Shown here: piece after piece, positions 1 through 5,170 of the stretch
How positions within the stretch are numbered: position 1 is the first letter of the stretch
Layout of the letters: each line of letters opens with the position of its first letter
Translations under genes and position numbers: made by a program
The notes under the pieces: generated by a model
Database searches by the model: none
Told to the model about the DNA's origin: nothing
What the model saw: only the letters and a program-made list of their open reading frames with translations
From: RGIG3994 sp964461635
Lineage (GTDB): Bacteria; Bacillota; Clostridia; Oscillospirales; CAG-272
DNA length: 7,538 nt
Assembly (NCBI GenBank): GCA_964461635.1
Contig: CAYWVC010000055.1
Span: forward strand, 1-7,538
Reading direction: 5' to 3'

Positions 1-25
1 GCTTTATAAGTAATTTGCCGCAAAA

Positions 26-52
26 CCCGCCTTTCATACTTGACAAGGCGGG
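26..52. repeat. Inverted repeat overlapping the proS -35 box
   Basis: Perfect 8-bp arms CCCGCCTT (26-33) and AAGGCGGG (45-52) are separated by 11 bases. The right arm begins on the last base of the -35 hexamer and runs into the promoter spacer, so the symmetry sits where an operator would. No T-tract follows on the + strand, so it is a poor intrinsic terminator for an upstream gene. On the - strand it is followed by TTTT, but no leftward gene ends here. An operator, or a remnant of an upstream gene's 3' end, are both possible. Confidence 0.45.
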
Positions 53-68
53 AAATATACAATATAAT
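40..68 (+). promoter_or_regulatory. Sigma-A promoter of proS
   Basis: A perfect -35 TTGACA (40-45), a 17-base spacer and a perfect -10 TATAAT (63-68) lie just upstream of proS. Transcription should begin near 75, leaving a leader of about 30 bases, too short for a T-box or other riboswitch. No terminator is seen between proS and the SEDS gene, so this promoter probably serves both. Confidence 0.88.
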
Positions 69-105
69 ATTCAATATAAATCTATTCCGAAAGGACTTTC
101 TTCAA

Positions 106-1551
106 ATGGCAGGGAACAAGGACAAAAAAATGGTGGAGCAGATAACGTCAATGGATGTTGATTTTGCTCAATGGTACACCGACGTTGTTAAAAAGGCGGA
201 GCTCGCCGATTATTCCGGCGTGAAGGGATGTATGGTGATACGTCCTTACGGCTACGCGATATGGGAAAATATACAGCACGACCTTGATGCGCGCTTCAAG
301 AAGCTCGGACACGAGAACGTTTATATGCCGATGTTCATCCCCGAGAGCCTTCTTCAAAAGGAGAAGGATCACGTCGAGGGCTTTGCGCCCGAATGCGCCG
401 TCGTTACGATGGGCGGACAGGCTCAGCTCTCCGAACGGCTCATAGTCAGACCGACCTCCGAAACGCTCTTCTGCGAGCATTACAGGAATATCATACATTC
501 TTACCGCGATCTTCCGAAGCTCTACAATCAGTGGTGTAACGTGGTGAGATGGGAGAAGACGACAAGACCCTTCCTCCGCACCTCCGAATTCCTGTGGCAG
601 GAGGGACACACGATGCACGAGACGGAGGAGGAGGCGAGGGAGGAGACCCTTCGTATGCTTAAGTGCTACGAGGACTTTTACCGCGAAACTCTTGCGATCC
701 CCGCAGTCGTGGGTAAGAAGACCGAAAAGGAAAAGTTTGCCGGCGCGGTCGAAACGTACACGATCGAGCCTATGATGCATAACGGAGTTGCTCTTCAGGG
801 CGGCACGTCGCATTACTTCGGCACCGGGTTTGCCGAGGCGTTCGGCATAACCTTCACCGATAGGGAAAACAATGTCAGATATCCGCACCAGACCTCGTGG
901 GGTGTTTCAACGCGTATGATCGGTGCGATCATTATGACGCACGGTGACGATAACGGTCTTATCCTTCCCCCGGGCGTTGCCCCTATTCAGGTGGTAATAG
1001 TCCCCGTTGCTCAGCACAAGGAAGGCGTTCTTGAGGCCGCCGCCGGTGTTCGCGACAGACTGTCCGATAAGTTCAGGGTCAAGCTTGACGATTCCGATAA
1101 CTCAACGGGTTGGAAGTTTGCACAGTATGAGATGAAGGGCGTTCCGGTCAGATTGGAGCTTGGGCCGCGCGATATCGAGAGCGGTTCTTGTGTTCTTGTC
1201 AGCCGCGTCACGCGTGAGAAGCGCGTCGTGTTGCTTGAAAATATCGAGCAAGAGGTTGAAAATATGCTTGCGTCGGTTCACGACGAGCTTTACGAGCGTG
1301 CGCTGAATAACCTTAAGGAAAAAACAAACGACGCACACAGCTACGAGGAGTTCCTTGACGTTGCGGAAAACAAGCCCGGATTTATCCGTGCTATGTGGTG
1401 CGGCGACGAGGCTTGCGAGGATAAGCTCAAGGACGTTACGGGCGGAGTGAAATCACGCTGTATGCCGTTTGAGCAGGAAAATATCGGCGATACCTGCGTA
1501 TGCTGCGGCAAGCCCGCCAAGCATATGGTCGTTTGGGGCAGGCAGTATTGA
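106..1551 (+). CDS. proS: Prolyl-tRNA synthetase, archaeal/eukaryotic type
   Basis: A class II aminoacyl-tRNA synthetase that charges tRNA(Pro) with proline in the cytoplasm. The 481-residue product shows the RPTSET proline-site loop (115-120), motif 2 around FLRTSEFLWQEGHTMH (156-171), motif 3 around TSWGVSTRMIGA (263-274), an anticodon-binding domain from about 292 (GWKFAQYEMKG at 335-345), and a C-terminal extension ending in tyrosine. Cysteines 432, 437, 464 and 467 have the C-x4-C...C-x2-C spacing of the zinc site of this subclass. The long INS editing insertion of classical bacterial ProRS (about 570 residues) is absent, and the length fits the short archaeal-like form common in Clostridia. 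The ATG at 106 is chosen because AAAGGA (90-95) lies 10 bases upstream; an in-frame TTG at 40 is part of the -35 box, so extension to it is ruled out. Probably cotranscribed with the SEDS gene 35 bases downstream. Confidence 0.97.
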   Translation: MAGNKDKKMVEQITSMDVDFAQWYTDVVKKAELADYSGVKGCMVIRPYGYAIWENIQHDLDARFKKLGHENVYMPMFIPESLLQKEKDHVEGFAPECAVVTMGGQAQLSERLIVRPTSETLFCEHYRNIIHSYRDLPKLYNQWCNVVRWEKTTRPFLRTSEFLWQEGHTMHETEEEAREETLRMLKCYEDFYRETLAIPAVVGKKTEKEKFAGAVETYTIEPMMHNGVALQGGTSHYFGTGFAEAFGITFTDRENNVRYPHQTSWGVSTRMIGAIIMTHGDDNGLILPPGVAPIQVVIVPVAQHKEGVLEAAAGVRDRLSDKFRVKLDDSDNSTGWKFAQYEMKGVPVRLELGPRDIESGSCVLVSRVTREKRVVLLENIEQEVENMLASVHDELYERALNNLKEKTNDAHSYEEFLDVAENKPGFIRAMWCGDEACEDKLKDVTGGVKSRCMPFEQENIGDTCVCCGKPAKHMVVWGRQY

Positions 1552-1573
1552 TAATATAGGATCTACGTATATC

Positions 1574-1589
1574 GGAGGTGAGGGCTTTG
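1574..1589 (+). promoter_or_regulatory. Ribosome binding site setting a TTG start for the SEDS gene
   Basis: GGAGG (1574-1578), continuing as GGAGGTGAGGG, overlaps the GTG at 1578, so that GTG cannot be the start. The in-frame TTG at 1587 lies 8 bases after GGAGG, an ideal spacing, and is taken as the start. Confidence 0.75.
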
Positions 1590-2687
1590 GGCGCATTTAT
1601 CAGAGATAAGGTGCGGCAGATTGACCCTCTCCTCTTTATTTGTACGTCGATCCTCTCTCTGCTGAGTATTACGGTGCTCATCGGTGCGCGCGACAGTGAT
1701 TACGGCGGTACGCGCACGATATTGATGCAGGCGGCGATGACCGTCGTCGGAGTATTGATTATGGCGGTTTTAGCGAATCTCGATCTTTCGAATCTTCCGC
1801 CGATCTTTTACTTTATAGTTTTTTTGTTTTCGGTCGGCTTTATGGCGTTGCTTTGGACCCCTCTGGGCGAGAGCGCGGGGGAAAACCGAAATTGGATCAA
1901 GATCCCCGGTCTGACGAGCATACAGCCGTCCGAATTCGTGCGGTTTACGTTTATTCTGACCTTCGCGAAGCACCTGAGCGTCGTGGGAAACGATATAAAT
2001 CACCCGAAGCGCCTTGTCGGGCTCGGTGTACACGCGGGCGTGATCGTCGGGCTGATGCTGCTTTCCGGCGACCTCGGTATGGCTCTCGTCTATATCGGTA
2101 TCATTGCAATAATGCTTTATTGCGCGGGGCTGTCGCTTTGGTATTTCCTCGGCGCGGGGACGGCGGTAATTATTGCCTTTCCGTTTTTGTGGGATCATCT
2201 GGCGGAGTATCAGAAGAAGCGTATCATAGTCGGCTTTAACCCCGATATCGATCCGCTCGATAAGGGACTTCAACAGATACAGAGCCGAGCCTGCATCGCG
2301 GGAGGCGGTCTCTTCGGCAGGGGGATAAACGGTGCCGGAACCTACAACGAGATGTACGGATGTCTGACGGATTTCTTCTTTGCGACATATGCGGAGATGT
2401 TCGGGTTGCTCGGATGCATCGTTTTTCTTGCGCTGATGATATTTCTTATAACGAGGCTTATCGTCCTTGCCAAGCGCAGTCGGGATCTGTTCGGGACCTT
2501 CGTTTGCGCCGGCGTTATGGGGATGATCGTGGTCCAATCGCTTGAAAATATCGGAATGTGCCTTTGCCTGCTACCCGTCGTTGGTATCACCTTGCCTTTT
2601 ATGAGTGCGGGAGGGTCATCCGTGCTTTCAATATACATAATATTCGGCCTCGTACACAGTACGTATACGCCGCCGAGCAAATATTGA
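1587..2687 (+). CDS. FtsW/RodA/SpoVE-family (SEDS) peptidoglycan glycosyltransferase
   Basis: An integral membrane protein of 366 residues with about ten hydrophobic segments (for example 15-32, 45-63, 71-90, 143-159, 164-202 as two, 272-294, 302-323, 329-358). SEDS proteins polymerise lipid II into glycan strands, normally with a class B penicillin-binding protein, during elongation, division or sporulation. Family landmarks are NRNWIKIPG and SIQPSEF (about 100-117), SGDLGMAL (about 160-167), YQKKRI followed by NPDIDP, the IQSRACIAGGGLFGRG loop (about 231-246), LTDFF with the likely catalytic Asp262, and LPFMSAGGSS near the C terminus. The usual HTDF, PDLG and SYGGSS sequences appear here as LTDF, GDLG and SAGGSS, so it is a somewhat divergent member. 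RodA, FtsW and SpoVE cannot be told apart safely from sequence; the short length and absence of long tails lean towards RodA-like. No partner PBP gene is nearby. It follows proS by 35 bases with no terminator. Confidence 0.93.
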   Translation: MGAFIRDKVRQIDPLLFICTSILSLLSITVLIGARDSDYGGTRTILMQAAMTVVGVLIMAVLANLDLSNLPPIFYFIVFLFSVGFMALLWTPLGESAGENRNWIKIPGLTSIQPSEFVRFTFILTFAKHLSVVGNDINHPKRLVGLGVHAGVIVGLMLLSGDLGMALVYIGIIAIMLYCAGLSLWYFLGAGTAVIIAFPFLWDHLAEYQKKRIIVGFNPDIDPLDKGLQQIQSRACIAGGGLFGRGINGAGTYNEMYGCLTDFFFATYAEMFGLLGCIVFLALMIFLITRLIVLAKRSRDLFGTFVCAGVMGMIVVQSLENIGMCLCLLPVVGITLPFMSAGGSSVLSIYIIFGLVHSTYTPPSKY

Positions 2688-2735
2688 CCCTTTGCCGACC
2701 GTTTGATCTGAAGCTTATTTTCCGCGATCACAGTA

Positions 2736-2806
2736 ATAATAACCCTCCGACTTCAATATAATGTCAGTGAAAACACACGGATCATATTGAATCGGAGGGT
2801 TATTAT
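2736..2806 (+). promoter_or_regulatory. Long hairpin masking the RBS and start of the DUF4830 gene
   Basis: The arms are 2736-2759 and 2784-2806: 15 bp (ATAATAACCCTCCGA against TCGGAGGGTTATTAT), one bulged C at 2751, then 8 bp (TTCAATAT against ATATTGAA), around a 24-base loop. The right arm contains the GGAGG (2794-2798) and the first two bases of the ATG at 2805. RNA read through from the SEDS gene would therefore hide the ribosome binding site. The GC-rich half followed by T-rich DNA (2800-2814, 11 of 15 T) could also act as a terminator. A perfect TATAAT (2757-2762) straddles the arm/loop border. Confidence 0.8.
2757..2762 (+). promoter_or_regulatory. Candidate -10 element for the DUF4830 gene
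   Basis: TATAAT lies at the loop edge of the hairpin. No convincing -35 is seen at 16-18 bases upstream (TAATAA at 2734-2739 at best) and there is no extended TG, so the promoter is tentative. A start near 2769 would fall inside the loop and give an mRNA lacking the left arm, with a free ribosome binding site. Confidence 0.35.
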
Positions 2807-3290
2807 GTTTGTTTACTCTATGCGTGCCAGCTCGTTGAAGTTTTTCGGAATAGCTTGCGTTGCCTTGATCGCTCTTATCACGCTGATAGTTTTCGTCCCG
2901 ACCTTTACCTACGACGCGCCCGCTTCGACTCAGACCGCGTCGGGAACCGTCAGTTACGATAAGATAAAGAGCAACGACGACCGCATAAACTTTCTGAAGC
3001 AGTTCGGTTGGGAGGTGAAGGAGGATGCTGTCGAATCCGAGGAGGTAAAGGTGCCGAGCGAATTTGACAAGGTATTCACCACCTATAACGAGATACAGAA
3101 GCGTCAGGGGCTCGATCTTTCGGGCTACAAGGGCAAAAAAGTAACGCGCTATACCTATGAGGTGACCAATTATCCCGACTATAACGGCACGGTCTACGCC
3201 AACCTGATAGTTTATCGCAATAAAATAATCGGCGGTGACCTTTGCACCGCCGACGTAAACGGGTTTATTCACGGATTTGAGAAGGGCTGA
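2805..3290 (+). CDS. DUF4830 domain protein, single-pass membrane anchored
   Basis: A 161-residue protein of unknown function. A short basic N terminus (MFVYSMRASSLKFFG) precedes one hydrophobic segment at about 14-33, with the remainder predicted outside the membrane. It may be an uncleaved anchor; no lipobox cysteine is present. A Thr/Ser-rich linker (about 35-50) leads to a conserved-looking domain at about 53-159 with FLKQFGWEV (63-71), the acidic VPSEFDKVFTTYNEIQKRQG (83-102), YKGKKVTRYTYEV (108-120), NYPDYNG, ANLIVY and IIGGDLCTADVNGF (141-154). This pattern matches my memory of the clostridial DUF4830 family, for which I know no established function. The ATG at 2805 has GGAGG 6 bases upstream, which beats an in-frame TTG at 2787 lying inside the hairpin arm. 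The 3' coding sequence contains a terminator-like hairpin for the opposite strand. It follows the SEDS gene by 117 bases, so an envelope role is only a guess. Confidence 0.85.
   Translation: MFVYSMRASSLKFFGIACVALIALITLIVFVPTFTYDAPASTQTASGTVSYDKIKSNDDRINFLKQFGWEVKEDAVESEEVKVPSEFDKVFTTYNEIQKRQGLDLSGYKGKKVTRYTYEVTNYPDYNGTVYANLIVYRNKIIGGDLCTADVNGFIHGFEKG
3221..3253 (-). terminator. Predicted intrinsic terminator of the leftward operon, inside the DUF4830 gene
   Basis: Read on the - strand, TCGGCGGTG (3253-3245), a 7-base loop and CACCGCCGA (3237-3229) form a perfect 9-bp GC-rich stem, followed at once by TTATTTTATT (3228-3219). It lies about 42 bases beyond the TtcA-like stop codon. On the + strand the same bases encode the IIGGDLCTAD segment of the DUF4830 protein. 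Confidence 0.7.
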
Positions 3291-3294
3291 GCCC

Positions 3295-4059
3295 TCATTC
3301 ATCCTCCACCGAGTATGCCTTGATCCCCTTTAGCCTTCCCGTGTCGCGGAAGCCGTCGATATTCCCGCGCTGTATGGCACCGAATATCCTGTAACGCAAG
3401 CCCTTATGCTCGCGGTCCAAAGCCGTGAGCATTTTGTTTATCTCGGCTCGCTGTGTATTCCCGTCGGCGGGGCAGGGCGATACCTCGACCGGCAAGCTCT
3501 TCTGCGATGCAAAATAGCGTATATCCTTTTCGGGCAGGTAGATCAGCGGTCGGATTAACGTGATGTCGGATCGGGATAAGTAGGTCACGGGACTGAAGCA
3601 ACCGATCCTGCCCTCAAAGTAAAGGTTCAGCATAAAGGTATCGACCACGTCATCGAAATGGTGTCCCAACGCCACCTTGTTGCACCCGATCTCCTTTGCC
3701 GAGCTGTGTATGGCTCCGCGGCGCATTTTCGCGCAGAGCGAGCAGGGGTTGGACTCTTTCCTGACGTCAAAGATGACCTTTGATATCTGGGTGTTGATAA
3801 CGTTCAGCTCGACCCCGAGACTGTCGCAAAATTCCTTTACGGCTGAATGATCTGTTCCCTCAAAGCCCATATCTATCATCAGAGCCTTTACGGAGAAACG
3901 GCGCGGATAGAATACCGCGAGCTTCGACATAGCGTAAAGCAGGGTGAGAGAATCCTTTCCGCCGGAGATCCCGACGGCAATAACGTCGCCGTCGTCGATC
4001 ATACCGTAATCGTCTACCGCGCGGCGGACGTAGCTTAAAAGATGCTTTTCTTCATTCAT
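3295..4059 (-). CDS. ttcA: TtcA-family tRNA thiolase (probable tRNA 2-thiocytidine synthetase)
   Basis: A PP-loop ATP pyrophosphatase of 254 residues. TtcA adenylates tRNA C32 and replaces its oxygen with sulfur using a [4Fe-4S] cluster. Seen here are the PP-loop SGGKDS (32-37), the CSLC pair Cys106/Cys109 followed by AKMRRG, the LGHHFDD motif (131-137), IRPLIYLPEKDI (169-180) and a third cysteine, Cys196, in SPCPADGNTQR. The Cys-x2-Cys plus one distal Cys arrangement matches the three cluster ligands of TtcA. Being shorter than the enterobacterial enzyme, it could instead belong to a related TtcA-like clade with another target base, so the exact substrate is inferred. The start ATG has GAGGA 8 bases upstream, and its first 8 bases overlap the end of trmN6, suggesting translational coupling. 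It is the last gene of the leftward group and its stop is 4 bases from the convergent DUF4830 stop. Confidence 0.87.
   Translation of the reverse strand: MNEEKHLLSYVRRAVDDYGMIDDGDVIAVGISGGKDSLTLLYAMSKLAVFYPRRFSVKALMIDMGFEGTDHSAVKEFCDSLGVELNVINTQISKVIFDVRKESNPCSLCAKMRRGAIHSSAKEIGCNKVALGHHFDDVVDTFMLNLYFEGRIGCFSPVTYLSRSDITLIRPLIYLPEKDIRYFASQKSLPVEVSPCPADGNTQRAEINKMLTALDREHKGLRYRIFGAIQRGNIDGFRDTGRLKGIKAYSVEDE
3406..3440 (+). terminator. Predicted intrinsic terminator of the rightward operon, inside ttcA
   Basis: ATGCTCGCGG (3406-3415) and CCGTGAGCAT (3423-3432) pair over 10 bp, including one G-U pair, around a 7-base loop, and are followed by TTTGTTTA (3433-3440). It lies 116 bases past the DUF4830 stop, antisense to the ttcA codons for the NKMLTALDREH segment. 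No closer + strand terminator is visible. Confidence 0.65.
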
Positions 4060-4813
4060 TTAAAAAATCCTCAAAGCTGCAATTATCGTATATTTTTGCC
4101 GCGTCGTCGCTCATCACGTTCTTTTCGCGATAAAGAAACAGCGGGCGCGTGACCCTCAGGGCGGCGCGACCTTTGACGGCTTCGGTGAGTATCATTGCGG
4201 GCTCACACTCCGCGTTGTGGTGGACGAACGTTACGGTCCTCGGTGCCAGACCGGAGGTATTGAGGGCAGAGATCAGGTCGGTCAGACGCTCGGGTCTGAA
4301 TACGCAGAAGAAGCGTCCGTGCGGCGCAAGAATGCGGGATGCTACCGAGCAAAATTCAAATATTCCGCCGTTCAGCTCGTGCCGCGCCGCCGCACGGCTG
4401 ACGTCGGGAGGGATCCTGCCCGCGCCGACGGGAATGTACGGCGGATTGGCGATGACCGTGCTTACGGGATGCGGAAAGCTCCCGACCGTCAAAAATCGAA
4501 CGTCGGAGCAAACTGCGGTGATGCGACCGTCAAGTGAGTTCATCGAAATATTGACCTTGGCAGCGTCGATAAGCTCGGATTGGATATCCACCGCGTATAT
4601 ATGCTTTGCCTTTTTGCGGTCAGCCAAGAGAAGGGCGCATATCCCGGTACCGCAACCGAGGTCTGCCGCGTCGTTCGCCGGGTCCGCCGCGGCGTATGCC
4701 GCGAGCAGAAAGGCATCGGCTCCGAACGTTTGTCCCCCCGCTTTTTCGTAGACCGAAAGGCGCTCGTTGACCTTCGTCAGCCTGAAACCGTTCGCTAATT
4801 TTTCATGATCCAT
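4052..4813 (-). CDS. trmN6: tRNA1(Val) A37 N6-methyltransferase (TrmN6/YabB family)
   Basis: An S-adenosylmethionine-dependent methyltransferase of 253 residues that in characterised relatives makes N6-methyladenosine at A37 next to the anticodon of tRNA(Val). Visible are the N-terminal GGQTFGADAFLLAAY segment (26-40), the SAM-binding DLGCGTGIC loop (51-59), the acidic residue ending strand 2 (AVDIQ, Asp76), and the catalytic NPPYIP motif (123-128) typical of N6-adenine methylation of nucleic acids. The C-terminal RVTRPLFLYRE is also usual for the family. The ATG at 4813 is preceded by GGAG 10 bases upstream. The open frame continues further upstream, but that part crosses the ferredoxin gene and is not coding. 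Gene order matches B. subtilis, where yabB lies downstream of holB and yaaT. Its TGA overlaps the ttcA start. The exact tRNA target is inferred from the family. Confidence 0.92.
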   Translation of the reverse strand: MDHEKLANGFRLTKVNERLSVYEKAGGQTFGADAFLLAAYAAADPANDAADLGCGTGICALLLADRKKAKHIYAVDIQSELIDAAKVNISMNSLDGRITAVCSDVRFLTVGSFPHPVSTVIANPPYIPVGAGRIPPDVSRAAARHELNGGIFEFCSVASRILAPHGRFFCVFRPERLTDLISALNTSGLAPRTVTFVHHNAECEPAMILTEAVKGRAALRVTRPLFLYREKNVMSDDAAKIYDNCSFEDFLNE

Positions 4814-4849
4814 AACGAGTAAGCTCCGAAATACTGTAAAAATAGTTTT

Positions 4850-4879
4850 GGGTCTGAAGAGCAAATGCTCTGCAGACCC
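4850..4879 (-). terminator. Hairpin between the ferredoxin gene and trmN6: terminator or attenuator
   Basis: GGGTCTG/CAGACCC and AGAGCA/TGCTCT make a 13-bp stem with one mismatch and a 2-base loop. Read leftward it follows the ferredoxin stop by 25 bases and is succeeded by AAAACTATTTTTA, so the T-tract begins a few bases late. This suggests incomplete termination: strong ferredoxin transcription with some readthrough into trmN6 and ttcA. The 91-base interval contains no gene and no clear separate promoter. Confidence 0.6.
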
Positions 4880-4904
4880 TCGATCCTGCGGAATGAAAGG
4901 TATA

Positions 4905-5078
4905 TTATTCGGCCTTGGGAGCACCGACGGGGCACACGCCCTCGCACGCGCCGCAATCGAGACACTTCTCGGGGTCAATTACATACTTTCCATCCTGTTC
5001 AGAGATAGCACCTACGGGGCACTCCTCCGCGCAGGAACCGCAACCGATGCACTCATCGGCATTGATCTTATATGCCAT
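4905..5078 (-). CDS. Clostridial-type 2[4Fe-4S] ferredoxin
   Basis: A 57-residue soluble electron carrier, the usual size of the clostridial family. It has two complete cluster motifs of the form C-x2-C-x2-C-x3-CP: Cys10, 13, 16, 20 and Cys39, 42, 45, 49, arranged in two pseudo-symmetric halves (CIGCGSCAEECPVGA and CLDCGACEGVCPVGA). All eight ligands are present, so two low-potential [4Fe-4S] clusters are expected. The ATG at 5078 is preceded by AGGAGGTGA at an ideal distance; the open frame extends 13 codons further but those lie in the leader. It has its own strong promoter with an UP element. It sits between ricT and trmN6, separating two genes normally close together. The redox partner is unknown; RicT and TtcA are Fe-S proteins in the same run, which is suggestive only. 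Confidence 0.96.
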   Translation of the reverse strand: MAYKINADECIGCGSCAEECPVGAISEQDGKYVIDPEKCLDCGACEGVCPVGAPKAE

Positions 5079-5083
5079 CTTAG

Positions 5084-5092
5084 AATCACCTC
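5084..5092 (-). promoter_or_regulatory. Strong ribosome binding site of the ferredoxin gene
   Basis: On the - strand AGGAGGTGA, an extended match to the 3' end of 16S rRNA, lies just upstream of the ATG at 5078. It fixes the start and fits high-level translation. Confidence 0.85.
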
Positions 5093-5115
5093 CTACCGTA
5101 AGTATTTCAACGGAC

Positions 5116-5166
5116 ATTATATCACATAATTGCCGAAAATGGAATACGTTTTTAAAAAAATTTTTT
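5116..5166 (-). promoter_or_regulatory. Ferredoxin promoter with UP element and extended -10
   Basis: On the - strand the -10 is TGATATAAT (TATAAT at 5121-5116, extended TG at 5124-5123). The -35 at 17 bases is weak (TTCCAT, 5144-5139). Just upstream, AAAAAATTTTTTTAAAAA (5166-5149) matches the alpha-subunit UP-element consensus (AAA-WWTWTTTT-AAA), and its position relative to the predicted start near 5109 agrees with the canonical -59 to -38 window to within one base. The tract also lies between ricT and this gene, where no GC-rich terminator hairpin is seen. Confidence 0.85.
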
Positions 5167-5170
5167 GCCT

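Noticed and set aside
40..105. Upstream in-frame extension of proS starting at TTG 40
   Set aside because: The TTG is part of the -35 hexamer TTGACA and the stretch contains the -10; it would not be transcribed. A good ribosome binding site precedes the ATG at 106.
148..888. 246-codon open frame antisense to proS
   Set aside because: It overlaps a clear ProRS gene, has no recognisable domain and composition typical of an antisense shadow frame.
1552..1586. Separate promoter for the SEDS gene
   Set aside because: GATAAT at 1550-1555 has no -35 at a workable distance; cotranscription with proS is simpler.
1770..2537. 255-codon open frame antisense to the SEDS gene
   Set aside because: The product is highly charged with no family features; the SEDS frame explains the sequence.
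3283..3295. AGGGCT-G-AGCCCT palindrome over the convergent stops as a bidirectional terminator
   Set aside because: The stem can only form about 5 bp around a 3-base loop and no T-tract follows on either strand; the nested hairpins on each side are better candidates.
4814..4978. N-terminal extension of trmN6 by 55 codons
   Set aside because: It crosses the hairpin and the ferredoxin coding region and encodes no family-like sequence; ATG 4813 has its own ribosome binding site.
5149..5166. A6-T7-A5 tract after ricT as an intrinsic terminator
   Set aside because: There is no GC-rich stem; the sequence and its spacing fit an UP element of the ferredoxin promoter much better.
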